DNA of 64,000 bases from positions 62,001 through 126,000 of the forward strand of contig JAKQFA010000006.1 of the NCBI GenBank assembly GCA_029556335.1, given 5' to 3'. The DNA is from Methanobacteriota archaeon (GTDB lineage Archaea > Methanobacteriota > Methanobacteria > Methanobacteriales > Methanobacteriaceae). Below, one piece after another: positions 17,332 to 26,005 of the stretch (its first letter is position 1; every line of letters begins with the position of its first letter). Below the pieces are notes generated by a model. It did not search any database and was not told the origin of the DNA. It was given only the letters and a program-made list of their open reading frames with translations. The position numbers and the translations under genes were made by a program.

Positions 17332-17889
17332 TTAGCCTTTACAAACTTCATAAAAATTTTTGAATAACCGGGGCCCATTCGGGGTGTGATAAACTTCAGG
17401 ATGAAATTGAATGCTGTACAATGGTTTTTTTAGGTGTTTCATGGCTTCAATATCACATACGTACGAATCAGCTAGCACTTCAAACTGTTCCGGTAATGCA
17501 CACACTTCATCTTTGTGTGAGGCCCATACTTTCATAGATGGGCCTAAACCCTTAAATATATCATTCTCCCTTAATATGTTAATTTCAATCTGGGCGTAAC
17601 TTTCAATTTCAGCGGTCTTCACTTCTGCACCGAAGGTTTTAGCCATTATCTGGTGTCCTAAGCAGATGCCCAGTATGGGACAGTCCAGTTCTTTAATGTA
17701 TAAGCTGGAATTTCCGGATCTTTCCAGGGAAGGGCCGCCGCCCAGTATTAAACCGGCAGGATCCTTTTCTTCTACTTTTTCCAGTGAAGTAGAGTTGGGA
17801 ATGATCTCCGCGGGAATTTTAAGGTAGTGAAGGCTGCGGTAAATGCGGTGGTTGTACTGTCCATGGTTGTTTACAACTAATATCTTCAT
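17332..17889 (-). CDS. guaAA: GMP synthase subunit A (glutamine amidotransferase)
   Basis: A 185-residue class I glutamine amidotransferase that supplies ammonia to GuaAB. The nucleophile elbow GICLGHQI carries the catalytic Cys near residue 76, and FHPEV near residue 163 supplies the catalytic His and Glu. GGAGATGA lies four to five bases before the ATG. In related methanogens the two guaA genes are usually adjacent; here guaAB lies 3.8 kb downstream beyond two membrane-protein genes on the other strand. Confidence 0.94.
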   Translation of the reverse strand: MKILVVNNHGQYNHRIYRSLHYLKIPAEIIPNSTSLEKVEEKDPAGLILGGGPSLERSGNSSLYIKELDCPILGICLGHQIMAKTFGAEVKTAEIESYAQIEINILRENDIFKGLGPSMKVWASHKDEVCALPEQFEVLADSYVCDIEAMKHLKKPLYSIQFHPEVYHTPNGPRLFKNFYEVCKG

Positions 17890-17953
17890 TTTTCATCTCC
17901 TCTAAAAATACAATAAGCGGATCACCAAAAATATTTACTTTAGGAATATATTT

Positions 17954-18136
17954 ATGGTCTCAGTTACTAAAAAAAAGAATATGGAGCTTCAAGATATAGT
18001 ATTTATTGTGGTGGCACTGCTACTGGCAGTGGTTTTTTTCTACGTTTTCATCTGGTTACTGCCCATTATAATTATTCTGGTGGTGGCATATCTGATATAC
18101 ATATACCTCAAAAGCTCATCAAATAACTTTTTATAG
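17954..18136 (+). CDS. Small hydrophobic membrane protein
   Basis: A 60-residue protein with two nearly fused hydrophobic segments covering residues about 13-51 (VFIVVALLLAVVFFYVFIW then LPIIIILVVAYLIYIYL) and a polar Ser/Asn C-terminus. AGGAAT lies nine bases before the ATG at 17954; an internal ATG at codon 10 would leave 51 residues. No family is recognised. It lies between divergent guaAA and the DUF2124 gene. Confidence 0.55.
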   Translation: MVSVTKKKNMELQDIVFIVVALLLAVVFFYVFIWLLPIIIILVVAYLIYIYLKSSSNNFL

Positions 18137-18190
18137 ATTTTTTGTTTTATTGGTGCATTTAGGAGTGGTTTATTAACTTGAAGTGATATT

Positions 18191-18649
18191 ATGGAACAAA
18201 AAGAAGAATTTAAAGGACTAACCGGAAATTTAACCGTATTTAAGAATGAAGTGGCCGATGCCCAGAAGGTAACCTTCGCTGGGGTACCAGGGGTCTGCAC
18301 ACCATTTGCAGAACTTTTTGCCTACGCCATCCGGGATAAGGAATCGGTTTTTGTTACGGGGGTGGATGTTGAAACTGCCCGGAAGATGGAAATGACACCC
18401 CATGGAGTGCAGTTAACTGATGAAGCTGATGCCCGCGCCGATATTCTGGTTATTCTAGGAGGCTTATCCATGCCCAAATACAATTTTGAGTTGGAAGAAA
18501 TAGAAAAACTAAAAGATCAGGTCTTGAAAGATGGGGGGAGGATGATAGGCTTATCCTACATGGGCATGTTCCAGAAGGTAGGATGGGATGAGAAACTGGA
18601 CTTCCATTGTATAATAGATGGATATTTATCTGGAAAAATCTTTAGATAG
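18191..18649 (+). CDS. DUF2124 family protein
   Basis: A 152-residue cytoplasmic protein that I assign to DUF2124, a family largely limited to methanogens. Features are GVPGVCTPFAELFAYAIRD near residue 31, the FVTGVDVE segment, and ILVILGGLSMPKYNFE near residue 83, which suggests a Rossmann-like alpha/beta fold. No enzymatic role is known. GTGAT precedes the ATG. Its end lies 7 bp before the DUF447 gene, so the two are probably cotranscribed. Confidence 0.68.
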   Translation: MEQKEEFKGLTGNLTVFKNEVADAQKVTFAGVPGVCTPFAELFAYAIRDKESVFVTGVDVETARKMEMTPHGVQLTDEADARADILVILGGLSMPKYNFELEEIEKLKDQVLKDGGRMIGLSYMGMFQKVGWDEKLDFHCIIDGYLSGKIFR

Positions 18650-18656
18650 ATCTAAA

Positions 18657-19277
18657 ATGTCTGATCTTACTTCCCTGGGTCTCAAAAAGGGCCAGCTATA
18701 TGAAACGATAGTTGTAACAAAAAATTCAGACGGATCTCCCAACGCTGCGCCAATGGGTCTTATTGTTAAAAGTATACAGGAAGTGGTTTTTTATTTTTAT
18801 CCTGGTTCACGAACAGCGGAAAATGTAAAAAAGGACGGTATCTTCACGGTGAATATCTTGGAAGATTCTTTAACTTTTGTGGAATGTACATTGGGCTCCC
18901 CTCCCTCTAGTTATTTCCAAAAAGATGGTGATTTGTTTCACCTAAAATCTGCCGATGCTTACTTCACGGCCCGGGTGGTAAAAGAGAAAGTGGGGCCCCG
19001 TAAGGATCGATTTGGTTCCACGGAGTTAACAATAATTCAAGCCCTAGTGGAAGATGTGATTAAGTGTGTAGAATGTGTACACCCCCTTAACCGGGCCATA
19101 TATGGAATTATTGAAGCTCTGGTTAACCTTACACGTATGGAAATGGCAGATCAGGAGACTAGAAATGTTTACCTCAGCCGATTACCTGAAATTTCTCGCT
19201 TGGTTAATCGGGTAGGTGGTTTAGAGGATAAAGAAGCCCTGGATATGATCCGGAAAAAATATGATGACTACCGATAG
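18657..19277 (+). CDS. DUF447 family protein (split-barrel flavin-type fold)
   Basis: About 206 residues assigned to DUF447. The N-terminal part (YETIVVTKNSDGSPNAAPMG, then an FYPGSRTAENV segment) resembles the FMN-binding split barrel, and the C-terminal third is helical. Function is unproven. The start at 18657 gives the family N-terminus MSDLTSLGLKKG; an in-frame upstream ATG at 18618 would overlap the DUF2124 gene. Confidence 0.72.
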   Translation: MSDLTSLGLKKGQLYETIVVTKNSDGSPNAAPMGLIVKSIQEVVFYFYPGSRTAENVKKDGIFTVNILEDSLTFVECTLGSPPSSYFQKDGDLFHLKSADAYFTARVVKEKVGPRKDRFGSTELTIIQALVEDVIKCVECVHPLNRAIYGIIEALVNLTRMEMADQETRNVYLSRLPEISRLVNRVGGLEDKEALDMIRKKYDDYR

Positions 19278-19290
19278 CCTCCTGGAAGCC

Positions 19291-20925
19291 TCACTTTATA
19301 ACATCCACAAAATCAAAATTGTCCACATCAAAAAGGCCCTGGTCACTTATTCTTAGTTGAGGGATAACCAGCAAACTCAGGAAGGACATAGTCATAAAGG
19401 GAGAATCCAGTTCACATCCCATGATCTTCACAAAGTTTTTTAGTTCATCCAGATCCCTGGCTACTTTCTGGGCACTTTGGGGACTCATAAGTCCAGCTAA
19501 GGGTAAATCAAGCATTTTGTGAGAGTTTCCTAAAATGGCTACCAGCCCGCCGCCAATTTCCTGGATCAGGTTCACTGCATCAGCCATAGGGCCGCTCTGT
19601 GTGCCTACCACCACAATGTTGTGGGCATCGTGTGCTACACTGGATGCTACAGCACCACATTTGAGATTAAAGCCTTTAACAAATCCATTGGCCATTCGGT
19701 CATGACCATAACGCTCAACCACGGCTATTTTGAGAATATCTTCTTCGATGTTGGGTTGTACTGCTCCCCCCTTGCATTTCAAATTGGCTTCTGCTTCTTG
19801 GGTTAGTAACTGCCCATTCTCCACTTGGATAGCTCTGACTTGTACTGAATCTTCATTGGAAGCTATATCAAATTCATCTGGGGTTTTCGGTTTCAACTGG
19901 AAGCTACTTTTCAACTTCAATGGTTCAGTTTTGAACATGGCCTTACCATCCTGGGCCACTAGCTTCCCCTTGATAAAAACTTTATTCACATTAAAATCCT
20001 CTAAATTATCCACTAAAACCAGGTCAGCAGATTTTCCAGGGGTCAGTGCTCCTCCATCTAATTGATAATGTTGAGCTGGATTAAGGGTTACCATTCGTAC
20101 TGCATCCAGAGGGTCCATACCTAGAGACACGGCTTTTTTCAGAACAATATTCAGGTGTCCCTGGAGTAAATCTTGGGCATGACGATCATCGGACACTAGG
20201 AAATCTCCGCCCACTTTCCACAGATCTTCCAGATTAGGGGCTGATGATCCCTCCCGGATCATGATCTTCAATCCCAGTTGTCTCTTCTCCCTGGCCTCTT
20301 CCATGGTGGTGCATTCGTGGTCAGTGGAAATTCCTGCGGCAATATATTTGCAAAGATCTGGTCCTTTTAGCAGGGGAGCATGTCCATCTACTGGTTTTTT
20401 TTTCATCTGCGCAATTTCAATTTTCTTTTTTACTAGGGGGTCGTCGGCTATAACTCCTGGGAAGTTCATCATCTCTCCCAGAGCCACCACTTGGTCCCGG
20501 GCCAGAAGATCCTCAATTTCAAGCACCCCAATATCCGCTCCTGATGTTTCAAACGGGGTGGCTGGTACGCAGGATGGGGCTGTAAAGTAAACTTTAAGGG
20601 GTACAGAAGCAGCATCATTTACCATGTAATTTATTCCATCCAAACCCATCACATTGGCTATTTCATGAGGATCAGCCACCACTGCAGATGTACCATGTGG
20701 CACAACTGTCTCTGCAAAGCGGGATGGGCTTAGCATAGAACTTTCGATGTGTATATGGGCATCTATAAAGCCGGGAAGGATGTAATGATCAAATTTGGCT
20801 TTCAAAGGTTGGACACATGTTATGATCCCGTCTTGGAATTCAATCTGGGCTGAGTAGATGTCCCCGGTGAAGACATCTAATAAGTTCCCCCTGATCCGCT
20901 GTAATTTCCCTAAACTATGGGGCAT
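19291..20925 (-). CDS. ade: Adenine deaminase
   Basis: A 544-residue amidohydrolase converting adenine to hypoxanthine in purine salvage. The metal-site motif GFIDAHIHIESS lies near residue 47, followed by TSAVVADPHEIANVMG, GHAPLLKG near residue 178, and DDRHAQDL near residue 242. The C-terminal adenine-deaminase domain contains the family segment AHDAHNIVVVG. GAGGGA precedes the ATG. It is followed upstream on the same strand by the ornithine cyclodeaminase gene; both release ammonia, although no shared pathway is evident. Confidence 0.95.
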   Translation of the reverse strand: MPHSLGKLQRIRGNLLDVFTGDIYSAQIEFQDGIITCVQPLKAKFDHYILPGFIDAHIHIESSMLSPSRFAETVVPHGTSAVVADPHEIANVMGLDGINYMVNDAASVPLKVYFTAPSCVPATPFETSGADIGVLEIEDLLARDQVVALGEMMNFPGVIADDPLVKKKIEIAQMKKKPVDGHAPLLKGPDLCKYIAAGISTDHECTTMEEAREKRQLGLKIMIREGSSAPNLEDLWKVGGDFLVSDDRHAQDLLQGHLNIVLKKAVSLGMDPLDAVRMVTLNPAQHYQLDGGALTPGKSADLVLVDNLEDFNVNKVFIKGKLVAQDGKAMFKTEPLKLKSSFQLKPKTPDEFDIASNEDSVQVRAIQVENGQLLTQEAEANLKCKGGAVQPNIEEDILKIAVVERYGHDRMANGFVKGFNLKCGAVASSVAHDAHNIVVVGTQSGPMADAVNLIQEIGGGLVAILGNSHKMLDLPLAGLMSPQSAQKVARDLDELKNFVKIMGCELDSPFMTMSFLSLLVIPQLRISDQGLFDVDNFDFVDVIK

Positions 20926-20986
20926 GAATTCCCTCTAAATGATATGTTATTTGTTCAACCACGCAATGGAGATTCTGTACCTGAAC

Positions 20987-22213
20987 TTAATCATTCGACT
21001 TTGTCAGTTCCTGGTAGAGCATGGGCAGAAAAGCCCCTACATCGGTGACAATACCTACTACCTGGGCACTGCCCCGATCTGCCAGTTTGGTTACGGTGGC
21101 TGGGTTAATGTCCACACAGATACTCTTCACATGGGAGGGAAGAATGTTTCCGGTGGCTATGGAGTGAAGCATGGTGGAGATCATGATCACCATATCCACA
21201 TCCCGAACATACTTGCGCATTTCATCCTGGGCCAGGAGTACATCGGTGATGACATCTGGTAGGGGGCCATCATCCCGTATGGAACCGGCCAGTACGAAGG
21301 GCACCTCATTTTTAACACATTCGTACATGATCCCTTTTGCAAGTACGCCCTGTTTCACGGCGTCTTTAATAGAACCTGCCTTGTTTATCTCGTTGATGGC
21401 ATAAATATGGTGTCTATGTCCACGAATAACAGACTCTCCGCTTTTAATGCACATTCCCAGGGAAGTACCGTAAAGAGCGCTTTCAATGTCGTGGGTGGCC
21501 AGGGCGTTGCCTGCAAATATCACATCCACCAGTCCTTCCCGGATCATCCTGGCTAGTATGGGGCCTGATCCAGTGTGCACGATGGCCGGTCCACCCACCA
21601 CGGCTATCTTCCCTCCTCTACTTTTAAGTTCCTTGATCTCTGTGGCTATGTTCTTAATGATGGATTTTAATGGTTTTTCAGAGGAGGCTTCACTGGACAT
21701 AAATTCGAAAACGCCTTTTTTACCCCTGGGTCGTTCTGGTGGTTCAACTTTAATTCCCTCCCGGCCCACCACTACTAAGTCACCTTTAAATACACGTCCT
21801 ATGGGTTTGCATAGGGCCCTTCTGTTTTGAGGGTCAACCACTATCATACAATCCATTTCAATTTCATCTACCGGTATCCATTCCCCTTGGTAACGGATGA
21901 AGGTGGGATGGTTGGTGGTGGAATAGAAATCTTGGGGTAGGGTGCGGTCCTTGGTGGAAGGTTCCAAGTTCACTTCCTCTAACTCCACAACCATGGCTCC
22001 GATTTCTGTGAGTTCATCCAGTATTTCTCCTAAGTGTGATTCACTATCGGCTGCTACACGTATCCTGGCATGGCTGATGTCTTTCTTTCTTTTACCTACC
22101 TCAAATTCCAATATCTTGAAGTCTCCTCCCAGATCCATTATAAGGTCCAGTGCGGTGGGAAGGGTTAAAGAATCTATGATATGGCCAGAAAGGGTAACTT
22201 CTCTTGTTTGCAT
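20987..22213 (-). CDS. Archaeal ornithine cyclodeaminase (TIGR00300, LOR/SDH-like)
   Basis: A 408-residue protein of the TIGR00300 family. A methanococcal member has been characterised as an ornithine cyclodeaminase making proline, unrelated to the bacterial mu-crystallin type. The N-terminal LOR/SDH-type domain (residues 1-90) precedes the central RYQGEWIPVDEIEMDC segment and an NAD-binding-like region with VVGGPAIVHTGSGP near residue 205. AGGAAGAT precedes the ATG. The position beside agmatinase and opposite arginine decarboxylase fits arginine/ornithine metabolism. Confidence 0.8.
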   Translation of the reverse strand: MQTREVTLSGHIIDSLTLPTALDLIMDLGGDFKILEFEVGKRKKDISHARIRVAADSESHLGEILDELTEIGAMVVELEEVNLEPSTKDRTLPQDFYSTTNHPTFIRYQGEWIPVDEIEMDCMIVVDPQNRRALCKPIGRVFKGDLVVVGREGIKVEPPERPRGKKGVFEFMSSEASSEKPLKSIIKNIATEIKELKSRGGKIAVVGGPAIVHTGSGPILARMIREGLVDVIFAGNALATHDIESALYGTSLGMCIKSGESVIRGHRHHIYAINEINKAGSIKDAVKQGVLAKGIMYECVKNEVPFVLAGSIRDDGPLPDVITDVLLAQDEMRKYVRDVDMVIMISTMLHSIATGNILPSHVKSICVDINPATVTKLADRGSAQVVGIVTDVGAFLPMLYQELTKSND

Positions 22214-22347
22214 GTTATCTTCCTCATGGTGTGTTTTTTGATTAAATTAATGAAAATAAGCCTGTTTGAAGAGGCATCTTTAATATAGGTTTTTTAGAAC
22301 TACAATAAATAAATTCCTAGAATTGGTGAGACAGGCGGGTGCACATT

Positions 22348-23235
22348 CTACTGCAGGAATAAAAAGTCCAGTAATACTTTAGCAGCGTTTATAGAAGTAA
22401 CATCCCCCACTGAAGAAGATGAGGCCTCTACCACATCTAAACCTAAAACATCCTTATCTTTGAGGCTTAGGATCAGTGTTTCTAATTCAAGGGGATTCAA
22501 ACCACCTGGAGCTGGCGTCCCCACACTAGGGGCATAGGCAGGATCCAGAACATCCATATCCACAGTCACATACAGAGGACCTTCCAGAGCAGCCAGATAA
22601 TCCACCACCTGATCCAGGTTCTTGTTCACGTCCCGGGCAGTGAACTGTATCAGACTATTTTCACGGGCGTATTGTACTTCTTCTGGGGAAGAAGAGCGTA
22701 TACCGATTTGAATAATATTTTCTGGTTTTAGTTCAGATATCCTCCGCATCACTGTGGCATGGGAATACTTTTCACCGGCATAATCATCCCGCAGATCGGT
22801 GTGGGCATCCAAATGTATTACTGATGCTGTACCGATATCAAGAGCCCGGGTAACAGGGTAACTTATGCTGTGGTCCCCCCCAATGACCAGTGGGACGTAA
22901 CCATGATCTACCAGTTCCTGGACACTAAACTGCACTTGGTGGCATGTTTTTTTGAAGTTGCCAGGAACGGTCTGCACATCTCCCAGGTCATAGAACTCTG
23001 TATCCAGTTTTTTATCCAGATACAGATTATAACCTTCAAAGTTATAGGAAGACTCCCTCAAAAGCATGGGTCCGAAGCGGGCTCCTGGTTGGTACGTGGA
23101 AGTACCGTCAAAAGGAACACCAAGGATGCTAAAAACTTTTTTTTGACTATCCTGCACTTTTAAAGATGCTTCTTCCTCTCCAATTAACCTTTTTGAAAAT
23201 GCAAATTTTAGGGGAGTTTCAGCATAAAAAAGCAT
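22348..23235 (-). CDS. speB: Agmatinase
   Basis: A 295-residue ureohydrolase releasing urea and putrescine from agmatine. The binuclear Mn site is complete: GGDHS near residue 119, HLDAHTDLRDDY near residues 142-153, and DMDVLDP near residue 222. GAGGAC precedes the ATG. It lies 38 bp downstream of the aIF5A gene on the same strand, and the arginine decarboxylase that makes its substrate starts divergently 0.6 kb away. Together they give a complete arginine-to-putrescine route. Confidence 0.93.
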   Translation of the reverse strand: MLFYAETPLKFAFSKRLIGEEEASLKVQDSQKKVFSILGVPFDGTSTYQPGARFGPMLLRESSYNFEGYNLYLDKKLDTEFYDLGDVQTVPGNFKKTCHQVQFSVQELVDHGYVPLVIGGDHSISYPVTRALDIGTASVIHLDAHTDLRDDYAGEKYSHATVMRRISELKPENIIQIGIRSSSPEEVQYARENSLIQFTARDVNKNLDQVVDYLAALEGPLYVTVDMDVLDPAYAPSVGTPAPGGLNPLELETLILSLKDKDVLGLDVVEASSSSVGDVTSINAAKVLLDFLFLQ

Positions 23236-23273
23236 TAGAATGTCCTCAAAAACAATAAATAAGGAAAAATGTA

Positions 23274-23663
23274 TTATTTAATTCGCATTAATTTTTTGTT
23301 TCCCATGGCTACTATGTAATCCACTTCTGCCCCTTCCAGGAGTTGATCGCGTAGTTCGTCGGGTATGGGAACTTCAAAGGTATCATAGTCTTCCATATCC
23401 ATTAATTGGACATCGCTGCCCATTATAGCCAGAACCTGGGCTGCCCGTTTGTCAATTATTGGGATGTCGATCTTGGAGTCCACTGGTTTTACCAGGCTTC
23501 TTTTTTGATTGTCAAAGATACCCACCGCTTCCACACGGGCCTTGGCTGCGCCATGCTTCCCGGGAGATGAGGTCTGAATACTGGTGATTTTGGATGCTTC
23601 ACCATCTAATATGACGTATTTGCCTACTTTAAGAGTTTTAACTTCTACTACCTTTTTACTCAT
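23274..23663 (-). CDS. eif5A: Translation initiation/elongation factor aIF5A
   Basis: About 129 residues, the archaeal IF5A that relieves ribosome stalling. The modified lysine is expected in SPGKHGAAK (Lys36 from the chosen start). The N-terminal SH3-like domain is followed by an OB domain starting near IDIPIIDKRAAQ. The start at 23663 (MSKKVVEVK) has GGAGG seven bases upstream; an ORF extension of ten codons further upstream lacks support. Next to agmatinase, so the polyamine source of the hypusine-type modification and its target protein are adjacent. Confidence 0.95.
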   Translation of the reverse strand: MSKKVVEVKTLKVGKYVILDGEASKITSIQTSSPGKHGAAKARVEAVGIFDNQKRSLVKPVDSKIDIPIIDKRAAQVLAIMGSDVQLMDMEDYDTFEVPIPDELRDQLLEGAEVDYIVAMGNKKLMRIK

Positions 23664-23860
23664 GATATTGCCTCCATGATGCCTCTGATTCAATCAGAGT
23701 TAAATATTGATTTTTATTGGTGTTTGAAGTGTGGATGGCTTTATAACTTCAGTGAATGAGTGAACCACACCTTTAACTGGGGGGTGAAACTTAATAGAAT
23801 ACCCTGCTACATATAGAATTGCCTATGGTTTTTTCCCTATTTAAATTTTGAGTGGTTAAA

Positions 23861-24301
23861 ATGAAAGTATCCATGATCTCAGGAAGGGCGGAAGGTCCTA
23901 CTAAGCTTAATTCATTTGACAATGCATTACTGGACGCTGGAATTGGTGATGTGAATCTTATAACGGTTTCAAGCATAGTATCTGGTGGAACCAAGATAGT
24001 TAAACTTCCTAAATTGGAGAAGGGAGCTATGGTTAATTGTGTACTGGCTCATGCTTTTTCAGATCAGGAGGGAGACTGCGTAACTGCCGTTATTGCGGTG
24101 GCTATGGCTGATAAAATGGGATGTGTGGTGGAACATTCTGCAGTGAATGAAGACCCCCAACGAGTAAAAAAAGAAGCAGAAGCCATGGTTCGATATATGA
24201 TGGAAGTACGTGGCTTAAATATCAAAGAAGTTATCATGGAAGTAGTTAGCCATGAAGTTGTGAATAAGGGTTCAGCAGTGGCAGCACTCATTTACCATTA
24301 A
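23861..24301 (+). CDS. pdaD: Pyruvoyl-dependent arginine decarboxylase
   Basis: About 146 residues. The proenzyme self-cleaves at a Ser-Ser pair to create the pyruvoyl cofactor. The expected site is VSSIV (Ser37-Ser38), after AGIGDVNLI and before KLPKLEKGAMVNCVLA. It decarboxylates arginine to agmatine, the substrate of SpeB encoded nearby. ATG at 23861 is preferred (MKVSMISG); GTG three codons upstream is an alternative. It is divergent from eif5A. Confidence 0.88.
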   Translation: MKVSMISGRAEGPTKLNSFDNALLDAGIGDVNLITVSSIVSGGTKIVKLPKLEKGAMVNCVLAHAFSDQEGDCVTAVIAVAMADKMGCVVEHSAVNEDPQRVKKEAEAMVRYMMEVRGLNIKEVIMEVVSHEVVNKGSAVAALIYH

Positions 24302-24329
24302 GGACATAGTATTGACGTGGAGGATTAGC

Positions 24330-25169
24330 ATGAAGTATGCTGAAATTAAATTCTGGGAGCAGACCGGTCTGGAAATAATCCGACAAGTAGAAGATGTGAT
24401 TAAACCTCTAATCGGAACTATTAAATCAGGTAAAATTGTTAAAATCGGTGCTGATGGCACTCCCACCACTCTAATCGATGTAGTGGCGGAGAAAGAAGTT
24501 TTAAACGCTCTTAAAGAACTAGAAAAGCCGTTATTTTTGATTAGTGAAGAGATTGGTGAGGTTAAAATTGGTAAAGGTCCTCCCGAGGCCATCTTAGTGG
24601 TTGATCCTTTGGATGGTACCAGTAATGCCATAAAAAAAATTCCAGCCTACGGAATATCACTGGCAGTGGCCCCCTGTAGCACCAAAACCCATAAAAATCC
24701 AAATCTGCAGGAAATAACCATGGGGTTAGTTAAGAACTTCGCCACGGGAGATATTTACTCGGGATTTAAGGGTAAAGGAGCATTCTTAAATGGAGAAAAA
24801 ATTGGACCATCTCTGGTTGATGAAATTTCCCACTCATCAGTGGGTGCTTATATTTACCGAGGAGATATGAATCGTCTGGAACCGCTATGTAAGACTGTCA
24901 GGAGGATGAGAACCTTGGGGGCGGTGGCAATTGAGATCTCTTACGTAGCCGATGGTACCTATGATGCCTTCGTGGACATGAGGGATAATCTGAGGGTGGT
25001 GGATGTGGCTGCTGCTAAAATAATTGTAGAAGAAAGTGGGGGTATTATAACCGACCGCCATAGTCACCCTCTCCATGCTCCACTAGATGTTCTAGAAAAG
25101 ACTTCACTGATAGCTTCTGGAAATGAAAAGCTTCATAAAAATATTATGGATATTTTAGGGGGTATTTAA
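24330..25169 (+). CDS. Inositol-1-monophosphatase / fructose-1,6-bisphosphatase (class IV)
   Basis: About 279 residues of the IMPase/FBPase superfamily, which in archaea often hydrolyses both inositol phosphates and fructose-1,6-bisphosphate. Metal-binding motifs are SEEIGE near residue 71, VDPLDGTSNA near residue 93, and VVDVAAAKIIVEESGG near residue 222. GGAGG lies eight bases before the ATG at 24330, which decides the start. Its stop overlaps the start of nadK by one base (TAATG), so translation is coupled; other archaea fuse these two activities. Confidence 0.88.
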   Translation: MKYAEIKFWEQTGLEIIRQVEDVIKPLIGTIKSGKIVKIGADGTPTTLIDVVAEKEVLNALKELEKPLFLISEEIGEVKIGKGPPEAILVVDPLDGTSNAIKKIPAYGISLAVAPCSTKTHKNPNLQEITMGLVKNFATGDIYSGFKGKGAFLNGEKIGPSLVDEISHSSVGAYIYRGDMNRLEPLCKTVRRMRTLGAVAIEISYVADGTYDAFVDMRDNLRVVDVAAAKIIVEESGGIITDRHSHPLHAPLDVLEKTSLIASGNEKLHKNIMDILGGI

Positions 25170-26005
25170 TGCGGATTGGAATGGTAGCAAAGGTAGACTT
25201 GGAGGAAGCCGTGGAACTTGCCAGTAAAATCATTAATTTCCTGGAAGAAAAGGAAGTAGAAATTGTTATAGATCAAAGTCTGGCACTCAAATTAAACAAG
25301 TCCCAGGATAGGGCATTAAAGCTGAAGGACATGGAAGCTGATGTGGTGGTGGCTGTGGGGGGAGACGGCACCATACTGAGAACCCAGAGTTATATCAGCC
25401 CTAAAAAAATACCTCTTTTTGGGATAAACATGGGTACAGTTGGTTTTTTAACTGAAATTGATTCTGAAAATGCTTTTGAGGCTCTGGAAGAGTTTTTGGC
25501 AGGAAATTACTTCGTGGAAAAGAGGACCCAGCTGCGGGTATGGCACAACAATGAGTTACCATCAGCTTTAAATGAAGTAGTGCTCATGACTCGTAAGCCG
25601 GCAAAGATGCTGCACATCCAGATAGAGGTGGATGATGAAATTGTGGAAGAGTTAAGGGCTGATGGCCTTATAATTGCTACTCCAAGCGGTTCCACCGCCT
25701 ATTCCATGTCCGCAGGAGGACCCATCGTGGATCCCCGGGTTGGGGCCTTTATCATCGTGCCCATCTGTCCTTTTAAGTTGGGTGCCCGACCCACAGTGGT
25801 GGCTAACGAAAGCCAAATCAGGGTAAAACTTCTTAAAGAAGGAAAAAAGGCGATTGCAGTTATTGATGGTCAATTTGAAGAGGAAATCAACTATATGGAT
25901 GAAATTATCTTCCAGAAATCTGAGTACTGCGCTTACTTTGTACGTTTCACCAAGAATTTCTACCGAAAAGTTCGGGAAAAACTCATTCAAGGCGGAATAA
26001 ATTGA
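25169..26005 (+). CDS. nadK: NAD kinase
   Basis: A 278-residue NAD(+) kinase producing NADP(+). GGDGT, the diagnostic ATP/polyphosphate motif, occurs near residue 68, and ATPSGSTAYSMSAGGP near residue 170 is the second family signature. Translation is coupled to the upstream phosphatase (TAATG) and to cfbE downstream (TTGA), which places all three in one operon. Confidence 0.94.
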   Translation: MRIGMVAKVDLEEAVELASKIINFLEEKEVEIVIDQSLALKLNKSQDRALKLKDMEADVVVAVGGDGTILRTQSYISPKKIPLFGINMGTVGFLTEIDSENAFEALEEFLAGNYFVEKRTQLRVWHNNELPSALNEVVLMTRKPAKMLHIQIEVDDEIVEELRADGLIIATPSGSTAYSMSAGGPIVDPRVGAFIIVPICPFKLGARPTVVANESQIRVKLLKEGKKAIAVIDGQFEEEINYMDEIIFQKSEYCAYFVRFTKNFYRKVREKLIQGGIN

